DNA of 12,329 nt from CAMBDR01 sp046597185 (GCA_046597185.1 JBKJLF010000466.1:1-12329); one strand, 5' to 3'. Shown: positions 1-6,396, counted from the stretch's first letter. Translations and numbers: made by a program. Notes: generated from the letters alone by a model not told the origin.

Positions 1-597
1 CGGTAGCGAAGCACCGTCAATTTGTGCCGCTTTGATGATTTCATCGTCAATCCCGCGCAAACCGGCTAAAAACAAAGCCATCACAAAGCCGGACGATTGC
101 CAGACACCGGCAATGACCACGGTGTAAATCGACATATCGGTATTGATCAACCAGTCAAAATGGAAATTGGTGAAGCCCCAGTCGTGCATCAGTTTTTCCA
201 GCCCGATACTGGGATTGAGCATCCATTTCCAGGCATTACCCGTGACCACAAACGAAAGCGCCATCGGGTACAGGTAAATCGCACGGAGCGCACCTTCGGC
301 GCGGATTTTTTGATCCAGCATAATCGCCATCAATAAACCAACGACCACACTGATGAGGATAAAGAGCGAACCGAAAATGCCGAGGTTTCTAAATGACAAC
401 CACCAGCGATCATTGTTAAAGAGGTTTTCGTATTGTATTAGCCCGGCAAATTCAAAATTGGGCATCATGCGCGATTCTGTCACCGACAGGTACGCGGTAA
501 TGAAAATAAAGCCGTATACAAATACCAAACTGGCGGCAAGCGTTGGGCTAAGCACGAGTTGAGGTATCCAACGGTCAAACGATGAGCGAAGGGTCAT
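1..597 (-). CDS. gtsB: Sugar ABC transporter permease, MalF/GtsB-like (3' end cut by window)
   Basis: Inner-membrane permease of a CUT1-type sugar importer. It would form the channel with a second permease and an ATPase that must lie beyond base 1. The frame is open from an ATG at 597 to the window edge (199 codons, starting MTLRSSFDRWIPQLVLSP). AAGG stands 7 nt before the ATG. Hydrophobic segments sit at about residues 15-38, 72-94, 105-121 and 159-178. Residues 180-197 (LRGIDDEIIKAAQIDGAS) are a clear EAA loop, the cytoplasmic motif that docks on the ATPase. The gene follows the binding-protein gene on the same strand after 155 nt, the usual binding protein-permease order. Specificity for glucose/mannose is inferred from the divergent glucokinase gene and the GtsA-like binding protein. 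The permease family is secure; the gts name is less so. Confidence 0.87.
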   Translation of the reverse strand, partial: MTLRSSFDRWIPQLVLSPTLAASLVFVYGFIFITAYLSVTESRMMPNFEFAGLIQYENLFNNDRWWLSFRNLGIFGSLFILISVVVGLLMAIMLDQKIRAEGALRAIYLYPMALSFVVTGNAWKWMLNPSIGLEKLMHDWGFTNFHFDWLINTDMSIYTVVIAGVWQSSGFVMALFLAGLRGIDDEIIKAAQIDGASLP

Positions 598-660
598 GGA
601 TCTACCTTATCTATCCTGGTGTTTTTATGTGAGCTGGGGCCAGCATGAATTATTTTCTTG

Positions 661-703
661 CGGGCAGCCAAACCGGGCTGCCCGTGCTAATACCAGCGGT
701 ATT
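661..703 (-). other. Two intercistronic hairpins between binding-protein and permease genes
   Basis: Two perfect inverted repeats lie between the binding-protein stop and the permease start. The first pairs 689-694 with 698-703 (AATACC/GGTATT, 3-nt loop). The second pairs 661-669 with 676-684 (CGGGCAGCC/GGCTGCCCG, 6-nt loop). Neither has a T tract downstream on the minus strand, so neither looks like a complete intrinsic terminator. In many binding-protein operons (malE-malF is the known case) such stems protect the upstream message from 3' exonucleases and give more binding protein than permease. That role is inferred here. Confidence 0.55.
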
Positions 704-752
704 TTGCTTATAGTACTACGGATACTGCGGTGTTACCGTGTTGTGGTGTGAC

Positions 753-1994
753 TTATTTTACTTTTGCAGCTTTGGCCAAGGCGGTTACTGCATCTTTGGA
801 AGTCATGCTGGAATTCATGAACTTGGCGATCACGTCCACCATCGCGCCTTGTGTAGCGGAAGGTACTGCCATGCCGTGCGCAAAGGATGCGACCAAGCCG
901 CCGCCTTTGCTGCTGGATGCCATATCATCCATCGATTGGGTGGCACAGGCATCAAACTTGGCGCGTGGGATATCAGGGCGCACCGGGATCGAACCTTTGT
1001 TCAGGTTAAATACTTCCTGGAATTCCGGGCTCATAATGGCCGTTGCCAAAGCCAATTGACCTTTTTTGGCGTCAGGTGCTTTTTGCGTGAACATGGCAAA
1101 CGAATCGATGTTAAAAGTGTAAGACTTGGCGGTGCCAGGCGCGGCGGCGCAGATGAAATCTTTACCAGGTACTTTGCCGGCCGCAGTAAATTCGCCTTTG
1201 GCCCAGTCACCCATGAATTGGAAACCGGCTTTGCCGTTGATGACCATGGCGGTTGCCAGGTTCCAGTCGCGGCCGGCTGCGTCTTTGTCGATATAGGTTT
1301 TGGCTTTGCCCAGGGTGTCAAATACTTTCACCATGGTGGCACCCGTCAATGTACCTTGGTCGAGTTTGACAAGAGCCTTGTTGTAAAAATCGGCACCGCC
1401 TACGCCCAGTGCAATTGATTCAAACACCGTAGCGTCTTGCCACGATTGGCCACCATGCGCAATCGCAATGGCACCGGATTTTTTGACTTTGTCAGCGGCA
1501 ACGAAAAATTCATCCCATGTAGTTGGCATTTTGTCTACGCCAGCTTTTTTCAGTACTTCAGCATTGGCCCAAACCCAGTTCACACGGTGGACATTGACTG
1601 GTGCTGCCACATAATGGCCTTTATATTTCATCACATCCGTCACCACTTTGGGCAGCAAACTGTCCCATTTACCCGCTGTAGCGGCTTCATCAATATTGGC
1701 CAACACGCCTTCTTGACCCCATTCCTGAATCGAAGGGCCTTTAATTTGGGCAGCCGTTGGGGCATTGCCAGAAATAACGCGTGCTTTTAATGCGGTTGTT
1801 GCATTTTCGCCCGCACCACCGGATACCGCAAAATCTTTCCAACCAAAGCCTTTGGCTTGCATGATTTTTTTCAATTCTGCGACCGACTTGGCTTCACCGC
1901 CAGAGGTCCAGTAGTGTAATACTTCAACATCTGCTGCATAGACACTACCGCTCATAACAATGGCGGCTGCCAAGACGATTTGTTTCAATTTCAT
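753..1994 (-). CDS. gtsA: Periplasmic sugar-binding protein of an ABC importer (GtsA-like, family 1)
   Basis: Extracellular solute-binding protein of 413 aa, normal for family 1. It captures sugar in the periplasm and delivers it to the permease encoded next. Residues 1-20 form a Sec signal peptide: Lys-rich start, hydrophobic core and an SVYA cleavage site before ADVEVLHYW. There is no lipobox Cys, so it is a soluble periplasmic protein. The mature N-terminus (VEVLHYWTSGGEAKSVAELK) and the ATTALKARVISGNAPTA stretch resemble glucose/mannose-binding GtsA of Pseudomonas, judged from memory. Aromatics that could stack on sugar rings are present, for instance in VNWVWANAEVL. The ATG at 1994 is preceded by AGGAG (2001-2005) at good spacing. 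The gene diverges from glucokinase, and a candidate promoter with an overlapping palindrome lies upstream. Glucose or mannose is the likely ligand; another hexose or a glucoside is possible. Confidence 0.87.
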   Translation of the reverse strand: MKLKQIVLAAAIVMSGSVYAADVEVLHYWTSGGEAKSVAELKKIMQAKGFGWKDFAVSGGAGENATTALKARVISGNAPTAAQIKGPSIQEWGQEGVLANIDEAATAGKWDSLLPKVVTDVMKYKGHYVAAPVNVHRVNWVWANAEVLKKAGVDKMPTTWDEFFVAADKVKKSGAIAIAHGGQSWQDATVFESIALGVGGADFYNKALVKLDQGTLTGATMVKVFDTLGKAKTYIDKDAAGRDWNLATAMVINGKAGFQFMGDWAKGEFTAAGKVPGKDFICAAAPGTAKSYTFNIDSFAMFTQKAPDAKKGQLALATAIMSPEFQEVFNLNKGSIPVRPDIPRAKFDACATQSMDDMASSSKGGGLVASFAHGMAVPSATQGAMVDVIAKFMNSSMTSKDAVTALAKAAKVK

Positions 1995-2051
1995 CGTAAA
2001 ACTCCTATGGTGGACGGGCGAGGGTGCTCTGCCAAAGCAGGGCTGTGTTAT

Positions 2052-2071
2052 CTCGTTTTTTTATAAACGAG
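2052..2071. repeat. Perfect 7-bp inverted repeat in the binding-protein leader
   Basis: CTCGTTT (2052-2058) and AAACGAG (2065-2071) are perfect inverted copies around a 6-nt AT loop. If transcription starts near 2079 on the minus strand, this lies in the 5' untranslated RNA, about 60 nt before the start codon. It could be a small leader hairpin or a further protein-binding site. No T tract that would make it a terminator follows it on the minus strand. Confidence 0.4.
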
Positions 2072-2085
2072 TGTTGATAGACGAT

Positions 2086-2114
2086 ATAGTAGTCAAACTA
2101 CGATTTATTTGCAA
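2086..2114 (-). promoter_or_regulatory. Candidate sigma70 promoter for the binding-protein operon
   Basis: Read on the minus strand, a -35-like TTGCAA (2114-2109) and a -10-like TACTAT (2091-2086) are separated by exactly 17 bp. Each matches 4 of 6 consensus positions. The -10 overlaps the upstream half of the perfect palindrome at 2089-2101, so a protein bound there would block RNA polymerase. Start of transcription would be near 2079, giving a leader of about 85 nt. Confidence 0.45.
2089..2101. promoter_or_regulatory. Operator-like palindrome 1 (GTAGT-CAA-ACTAC)
   Basis: Perfect 5-bp half sites around a 3-bp centre, with partial extension outward (2087/2103 and 2086/2104 are also complementary). 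A second, nearly identical palindrome lies 34 bp away, centre to centre. The design resembles published HexR sites of proteobacteria, which as I recall have GTAAT-N3-ATTAC cores and control sugar-catabolism genes. Position over the -10 of the binding-protein promoter suggests repression. The identity of the regulator is inferred. Confidence 0.55.
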
Positions 2115-2122
2115 GTTATTTC

Positions 2123-2135
2123 GTCGTTATACTAC
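2123..2135. promoter_or_regulatory. Operator-like palindrome 2 (GTCGT-TAT-ACTAC)
   Basis: Same architecture as palindrome 1, with one mismatch in the left half site (GTCGT for GTAGT). The right half continues as ACTACAA, matching the outer bases of a HexR-like consensus better than site 1 does. It contains TATACT (2128-2133), a good -10 hexamer for plus-strand transcription toward glk, although no convincing -35 lies 16-18 bp upstream of it. Confidence 0.45.
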
Positions 2136-2187
2136 AATGGCGATGTTGGGACATTTTTTAAATCAAAATTGTCCTTGAAAGCTGCGT

Positions 2188-2218
2188 TTGACAGGTTTGC
2201 TAAAGTCGTTGCCATACT
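2188..2218 (+). promoter_or_regulatory. Alternative candidate promoter for glk
   Basis: A perfect -35 hexamer TTGACA (2188-2193) is followed after 19 bp by CATACT (2213-2218), 4 of 6 matches to a -10. The sequence upstream (about 2151-2172) is A/T-rich, like an UP element. The spacer is longer than ideal. Transcription would begin near 2225, about 35 nt before the glk ATG. It competes with the TATACT at 2128-2133 as the true start. Confidence 0.35.
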
Positions 2219-2259
2219 TGTCACCCATTGAGTCACTTAACCTTTATCGTTTGCTGATT

Positions 2260-3255
2260 ATGAATGAAATATCTCATGCTGTAACGTCTTCTTTTCCGCG
2301 TCTGTTGGCAGATGTGGGTGGCACCAATGCGCGCTTTGCCCTGGAAGTTGTCAAGGGCCAATTCGAGGTCATTACGGTCTTGCCTTGTGCTAATTATGAG
2401 TCTTTGGCCGATGCCATGCGTGCCTATTTGGCAGAGTTGTCAAATCAGGGGCAAACCGTCCAAATTGCCCATGCCGCCATAGCCATTGCCAACCCGGTGG
2501 ATGGTGATTGGGTGCAAATGACCAATCATCATTGGGCTTTTTCGATTGAAGCCGTGCGCCAGGAATTGGGCTTTCAAAGTTTTTTGGTGGTCAATGATTT
2601 CAGCGCATTGGCGCGCGCTGTGCCGCATTTAAGTGTTGCGCAAAAACAGCAGATTGGCGGCGGTAGTGCGCGCGAGGCGTGTGTGATCGGTTTGCTGGGG
2701 GCGGGCACAGGTTTGGGCGTGTCAGGTATTATTCCTTCGGGTGGTGATTGGATCGCATTGAAAAGTGAGGGTGGTCACGCCACGTTTTCGCCATCGGATG
2801 AGCGCGAAGTGGCTATTTTGCGTTTTGCCTGGCGTGAATTTGAGCATGTATCGGCCGAGCGATTTTTATCGGGTGTTGGTTTGGAATTAATTTATCGTGC
2901 TTTGGCTGAGCGGGGCCGGGTGGCCGATGCGCAACTTCCGGCCCCGGAAATTACGCGCCGGGCTTTGGCGGGCGAATCGGCATTGTGCGATGAAACGATT
3001 GAAGTCTTTTGTGCCATGTTGGGTACGGTGGCGAGTAACTTGGCCATTACTTTGGGCACGCAAGGCGGAATTTATATTGGCGGCGGCATTGTGCCGCGTT
3101 TGGGTGCGCGCTTTGAGCAGTCAGGCTTTCGGCGTCGGTTTGAAGCCAAGGGGCGTTTTTCTGCCTGGTTGGCGCAAGTGCCAACCTATGTAATTACCGC
3201 CGAATACCCGGCGTTTTTGGGGGTATCGACGCTGTTGGATGAGCATTTGGGTTAA
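2260..3255 (+). CDS. glk: Glucokinase (bacterial Glk family)
   Basis: Phosphorylates glucose with ATP to glucose-6-phosphate in the cytosol, the first step after non-PTS uptake. The product is 331 aa, usual for the family. It shows the phosphate-binding LLADVGGTNARFAL (residues 15-28), the catalytic VVNDFSALA with the likely base Asp113, the ATP-site GAGTGLGVSG (147-156), the sugar-site SEGGH (169-173) and GGGIVPR (274-280). It lacks the Cys-rich zinc motif of ROK kinases, so it belongs to the Glk rather than the ROK group. The reading frame stays open back to a TTG at 2188, but homology begins just after the ATG at 2260, so that start is preferred. No clear Shine-Dalgarno sequence precedes it. 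The gene diverges from the sugar-importer genes, and shared palindromes suggest co-regulation. No terminator is evident downstream. Confidence 0.95.
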   Translation: MNEISHAVTSSFPRLLADVGGTNARFALEVVKGQFEVITVLPCANYESLADAMRAYLAELSNQGQTVQIAHAAIAIANPVDGDWVQMTNHHWAFSIEAVRQELGFQSFLVVNDFSALARAVPHLSVAQKQQIGGGSAREACVIGLLGAGTGLGVSGIIPSGGDWIALKSEGGHATFSPSDEREVAILRFAWREFEHVSAERFLSGVGLELIYRALAERGRVADAQLPAPEITRRALAGESALCDETIEVFCAMLGTVASNLAITLGTQGGIYIGGGIVPRLGARFEQSGFRRRFEAKGRFSAWLAQVPTYVITAEYPAFLGVSTLLDEHLG

Positions 3256-3398
3256 ATTTGGTCGGCCGCTTGCTCTTTCGGTGAATCGATAATCTTTTGT
3301 TCGCGCGGTAAATCATCTATCGGGCTTTGCAACGCATAAACAAGCTTTTGTGCTGAAAATGCGGAAAATATAGGCACAACACGAATTATCGGGTACAA
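3252..3398 (-). CDS. Doubtful small ORF, 48 aa, unknown
   Basis: A minus-strand frame opens at TTG (3398) and ends with TAA at 3254-3252, overlapping the glk stop codon. It would encode a short hydrophobic start (YPIIRVVPIFSAFS) and a hydrophilic end (PREQKIIDSPKEQAADQI). An AGG lies a few bases upstream. No homology is recognised. Use of ATA three times in 48 codons is unlike the surrounding genes, and the start would overlap a candidate scpB promoter. It may be chance, or the remnant of a lost gene. Confidence 0.15.
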   Translation of the reverse strand: MYPIIRVVPIFSAFSAQKLVYALQSPIDDLPREQKIIDSPKEQAADQI

Positions 3399-3399
3399 T
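3371..3399 (+). promoter_or_regulatory. Candidate sigma70 promoter for scpB-rluB
   Basis: TAGGCA (3371-3376, 4 of 6 matches to -35) and TACAAT (3394-3399, 5 of 6 to -10) are 17 bp apart. Transcription would start near 3406, giving a leader of about 240 nt before scpB. This is long for a housekeeping gene and contains two hairpins. Confidence 0.45.
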
Positions 3400-3464
3400 T
3401 CGCCTAATCATCTTGGGCAAGCGCCTCGGCGTCAGCATTTATTAGTAATTTAGTAATAATTATC

Positions 3465-3492
3465 GCGACCGATCAAAACTTGATTTGGTCGC
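3465..3492 (+). other. Hairpin in the scpB leader
   Basis: GCGACC (3465-3470) pairs with GGTCGC (3487-3492), and inside it ATCAA (3472-3476) pairs with TTGAT (3480-3484) around the loop AAC. A single G opposite TT separates the two stems. At 11 Watson-Crick pairs in 28 nt it is among the strongest local folds in the interval. No T tract follows on the plus strand, so it is not an obvious intrinsic terminator. A weaker stem, CGCTC (3511-3515) with GAGCG (3530-3534), follows. Confidence 0.45.
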
Positions 3493-3647
3493 AAACAGTC
3501 TGAATATTCCCGCTCGGTTTATCCCTCCTGAGCGTCGGAATGCGGCAGCTTCGGTATGGATGTTGAATAATGCATCTATTGCTTCGTGGCTGCTTTTGAT
3601 TCTTTCTCTGCAAACTTTGCAAAACAAGCCGGACAAGAGTATTACAC

Positions 3648-4400
3648 ATGGATATGACTGAGGCCAAAAAAGTCCTCGAAACTGCGTTGTTATGTGCTCA
3701 TGAACCGTTGTCAGTCAACGGCATGAAAAAGCTGTTCGCAGAGAGTGAAAATGATGACAGCATGTTTAATGCCGAAGCGATTCGGCAAATGCTGGATCAA
3801 TTGCGCGAAAAATGGGCCAATGATGGCTTGGAATTGGTCAGCCTGTCCAACGGCTGGCGCTTTCAAAGCCGCCCTGAAATGAAAATGTATTTGGATCGTT
3901 TGCATCCTGAAAAGCCACCGAAATATTCACGTGCTACTTTGGAAACATTGGCGATTATTGCGTATCGGCAGCCCGTTACTCGGGGTGATATTGAAGAAAT
4001 TCGGGGCGTGGCCGTGAATTCGCAAACGATACGCATGCTGGAAGACCGTGGTTGGGTTGATACCGTGGGCTACCGTGATGTACCGGGGCGGCCTTCACTA
4101 CTGGCCACCACCAAGCAGTTTTTGGATGATTTGGGCTTGAAAACGCTGGCAGGCTTACCGCCTTTGCAGCAAATGGCGCAAGGGCAATTATCTGAAGCCG
4201 CTTTACTTGAAATGCAAGCTTTGACTGGCAATATCGAAAACCCGGATCAAAGTACGATCGACTTTAATGCAGTCAATGCAACTAATGCAGACAATCCCAA
4301 TATTGCAAGCGTTGCAGCCCTTGTCGCTGTTCCTGATAATTTTGTAACTGAGGCTGAGTCAAAGCCAACCATCACCATTGAAACTAATGAACTCGAATAA
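3648..4400 (+). CDS. scpB: Segregation and condensation protein B
   Basis: Subunit of the SMC-ScpA-ScpB condensin that compacts and separates the chromosome. ScpB works as a dimer of tandem winged helices that binds ScpA. The protein is 250 aa. The N-terminal winged helix covers roughly residues 1-85. The second holds the family signature YSRATLETLAIIAYRQPVTR followed by IEEIRGV, then the conserved RDVPGRPSLLATTKQFLDDLGL to about residue 170. Residues 185-250 are an Asn/Ala-rich, acidic and probably disordered tail. ATG 3648 is used; ATG 3654 is possible, and only a weak AAGAG lies upstream. No scpA is adjacent in this window. The 3' end overlaps the rluB start by 14 nt, so the two are likely co-transcribed and translationally coupled. 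Confidence 0.95.
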   Translation: MDMTEAKKVLETALLCAHEPLSVNGMKKLFAESENDDSMFNAEAIRQMLDQLREKWANDGLELVSLSNGWRFQSRPEMKMYLDRLHPEKPPKYSRATLETLAIIAYRQPVTRGDIEEIRGVAVNSQTIRMLEDRGWVDTVGYRDVPGRPSLLATTKQFLDDLGLKTLAGLPPLQQMAQGQLSEAALLEMQALTGNIENPDQSTIDFNAVNATNADNPNIASVAALVAVPDNFVTEAESKPTITIETNELE

Positions 4401-6396
4401 TGAAACCAATCCAGTGAGCGACAGCGCACCCGCGCCAGAGCCAGCAGCAGCGCCAAAACGGCGGCGTGCGGCCAGTCCGAAAGCCAAGGCCAGCGTGTCT
4501 GGCGTTGATGAAAGTTTGGCAAATGCAAGCAGTGCAGCCAGTGCGCCTGTTGCCGTTGCGAGTGAGGCGGCCCAGGCCCCTGTCAAGCCAAAACGGGCAC
4601 CGCGTGCGCCGCGTAAAACGGTTGCGGCCGTTGATGTTGCAGGTGGCGACGCACCATCGGAGCCAGTGGTGGCAAAGGTCAAAAAGACCAGCGCCAGCAA
4701 GCCCGCTCTCGCTGCTGTCAGCCCGGTTGTTCCAGCCCCGGTTGTTCCAGCCCCGGTTGTTGCGCCAGCCCCTGTCATCGCACCAGCTCCGGCCATCGCG
4801 CCTGCCCCGGTCGCGGTAGCAAGCGCTGAACCCGCGCCAAGCCCTGACGCCGCCCCCGAGATTTTCGTATTTGATCCCAATGCCCCGCGCCGTGAGCGCA
4901 ATGGCGAGCGTATTCACCGCACGCCCCGCGGATTGCGCGCTGCGCGCAGCCGCCAGCAAGGCAATGCTCCGCGTAATCAGAATAATCCCAATAACCCGAA
5001 TAATCCCAATCCGGCGGTCACAAACAGCGCGGCTGATACCGAGAGTGTGGCAAGCAATACGGGTGAGGTGCCAACCCAGGGTGTACGCCATCAAAAGCCG
5101 CCACGCGACGCAAAGCGGCCACCGCAGGGGGGCAAAAAGCCCCATCCGGCCAAAGGTGTTATACCCAAAGTGGTGGATGCCGATTCCCTGTTTAATTTTG
5201 TTACCTCCGGTGCTTACGATCAGGATTTTTCCGAACCAGCCCGTAAGAACCCGGTGCGCCGCGACTTAAGCGCCGAAGATGATGCACCCAAATTGCATAA
5301 GGTCTTGGCCGATACCGGTTTGGGTTCGCGCCGCGATATGGAAGAATTGATTGTGGCGGGTCGGGTTTCCGTCAATGGCGAGCCTGCCCATATCGGCCAG
5401 CGTATTTTGCCAAGCGATCAAGTGCGCATCAATGGCAAACTCATACAACGCAAAATCAGTAAAAAACCACCCCGTGTGTTGGTCTACCATAAACCCGCAG
5501 GTGAAATCGTCAGTATGAATGACCCGGACGGTCGGCCTTCGGTGTTTGATCGTTTGCCACCGATGAAGGTTGGGAAATGGTTGGCCGTAGGGCGGCTCGA
5601 CTTCAATACCGAAGGCTTGCTCTTGTTTACTACCTCGGGCGAGTTGGCTAACCGCCTGATGCATCCGCGCTATGGTATCGAGCGCGAATACGCGGTGCGT
5701 ACCCTGGGTGAGTTGGAAGAAGGGATGCGGCAAAAACTATTGGCCGGGGTGGAACTGGAAGACGGATTGGCGCAATTTGCCAAAATCAGCGATGGCGGCG
5801 GCGAAGGCGTCAATAAATGGTATCGCGTCATCATTGGTGAAGGACGTAATCGTGAAGTGCGCCGTATGTTTGAAGCGATAGGTTTGACCGTTTCACGTCT
5901 GATTCGGACGCGTTATGGCGCAATGGTATTGCCGCCGAGCTTGAAACGTGGGCGCTGGGAAGAAATGGAAGAAAACGCCGTGCGCAGCTTGCTCAATGCC
6001 TGTGGCCTGGAAAAAATGGCGGCAGTCGGCAAAGAAGATCGGGATGGCAAGGATGGCCGGGGCCGTGCCGGGGCAGGCAATCGCGAAAACTTTGGTAATC
6101 GCGATAGCTTTGGCAACCGTGAGAATTTCGGCAGCCGGGAAAACTTCGGCAATCGTGACAACGTGGGTAATAAAGCAGGCGGCCAAGGTTTTGCTCGCTC
6201 GGCCAATGGCGCTGGTGGTGGCGGTGGCGCTGGCGGTGGTGGAAAGCCGCGTCAACCCGACCCATTGCAAACCACATTTGGTTTTGCCAACGCCGCCAAA
6301 CCACGTCGCCCCGGCGGTGCAGGTGTTGGCGGGGCAGGTATGGGTGGTGCCGGGGCGCGTGCGCAAGCGCCAATGCGGCGGCGCAACAAACCCTGA
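4387..6396 (+). CDS. rluB: 23S rRNA pseudouridine synthase B with long low-complexity extensions
   Basis: Isomerises a uridine to pseudouridine in the 23S rRNA peptidyl-transferase region (U2605 in E. coli). At 669 aa it is more than twice the E. coli enzyme, but the core is intact. An S4 RNA-binding domain starts at about residue 302 (KLHKVLADTGLGSRRDMEEL). The catalytic domain follows, with GRLDFNTEGLLL (catalytic Asp405) and GRNREVRRMFEAIG, ending near residue 530. Residues 1-300 are Ala/Pro/Lys/Arg-rich with PAPV repeats (about 114-142) and Asn-Pro runs. The tail after 540 has five copies of a six-residue repeat, Gly runs and a basic end (MRRRNKP). ATG 4387 is chosen; the frame also opens at a TTG at 4378. 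The start lies within scpB, a 14-nt overlap. Long disordered tails on RluB occur in this bacterial group, as I recall, and may help RNA binding. RluE/RluF-type activity is less likely given this context. Confidence 0.94.
   Translation: MNSNNETNPVSDSAPAPEPAAAPKRRRAASPKAKASVSGVDESLANASSAASAPVAVASEAAQAPVKPKRAPRAPRKTVAAVDVAGGDAPSEPVVAKVKKTSASKPALAAVSPVVPAPVVPAPVVAPAPVIAPAPAIAPAPVAVASAEPAPSPDAAPEIFVFDPNAPRRERNGERIHRTPRGLRAARSRQQGNAPRNQNNPNNPNNPNPAVTNSAADTESVASNTGEVPTQGVRHQKPPRDAKRPPQGGKKPHPAKGVIPKVVDADSLFNFVTSGAYDQDFSEPARKNPVRRDLSAEDDAPKLHKVLADTGLGSRRDMEELIVAGRVSVNGEPAHIGQRILPSDQVRINGKLIQRKISKKPPRVLVYHKPAGEIVSMNDPDGRPSVFDRLPPMKVGKWLAVGRLDFNTEGLLLFTTSGELANRLMHPRYGIEREYAVRTLGELEEGMRQKLLAGVELEDGLAQFAKISDGGGEGVNKWYRVIIGEGRNREVRRMFEAIGLTVSRLIRTRYGAMVLPPSLKRGRWEEMEENAVRSLLNACGLEKMAAVGKEDRDGKDGRGRAGAGNRENFGNRDSFGNRENFGSRENFGNRDNVGNKAGGQGFARSANGAGGGGGAGGGGKPRQPDPLQTTFGFANAAKPRRPGGAGVGGAGMGGAGARAQAPMRRRNKP
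4726..4755 (+). repeat. Tandem 15-bp repeat coding VVPAP in rluB
   Basis: Two identical 15-bp copies of GTTGTTCCAGCCCCG, followed by degenerate copies to about 4813, encode a Val-Pro-Ala-Pro run in the disordered N-terminal extension of RluB. The unit is a multiple of three, so copy-number change would keep the frame. Confidence 0.75.
6079..6168 (+). repeat. Five tandem 18-bp units in the rluB 3' region
   Basis: Five consecutive 18-bp units (6079, 6097, 6115, 6133, 6151) encode variants of N-R-E-N-F-G: NRENFG, NRDSFG, NRENFG, SRENFG, NRDNVG. The DNA copies have drifted mainly at synonymous sites while the peptide is kept. This suggests the repeated peptide is under selection rather than freshly duplicated. 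Confidence 0.85.

Larger units (their letters stand above)
3256..3647 (+). other. Gene-poor interval between glk and scpB; likely structured scpB leader
   Basis: These 392 bases carry no convincing gene. They hold a candidate promoter (3371-3399), a tandem TTAGTAAT repeat (3442-3449 and 3450-3457) and two hairpins (3465-3492 and 3511-3534). The last 110 bases before scpB are mixed sequence with no motif that I recognise. No tRNA fold was found, and I recognise no known riboswitch. Confidence 0.5.

Noticed and set aside
97..562. Two short plus-strand ORFs at the left edge
   Set aside because: Both are antisense to the permease frame, whose EAA loop and membrane segments are convincing.
738..1418. 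226-residue plus-strand ORF opposite the sugar-binding protein
   Set aside because: It lies wholly antisense to a clear gene with signal peptide and family motifs. The translation is rich in Cys, His and Gly, with no domain and no ribosome-binding site.
2188..2259. TTG at 2188 as the glk start
   Set aside because: The extra 24 residues precede the family's usual N-terminus, and the TTG forms part of a perfect -35 hexamer. ATG 2260 fits better.
3473..3667. 64-residue minus-strand ORF before scpB
   Set aside because: Composition is not protein-like and it has no recognisable motif. It crosses the scpB start, and the strand carries no promoter that I could see.
4359..5145. Long minus-strand ORFs (180 and 253 residues) opposite the start of rluB
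   Set aside because: They mirror the Ala/Pro low-complexity coding sequence of rluB (Gly/Thr/Ala runs). Stop codons are rare there because of base composition.
6079..6168. CRISPR-like array
   Set aside because: The 18-bp units are contiguous with no spacers, stay in frame inside rluB and encode a peptide repeat.
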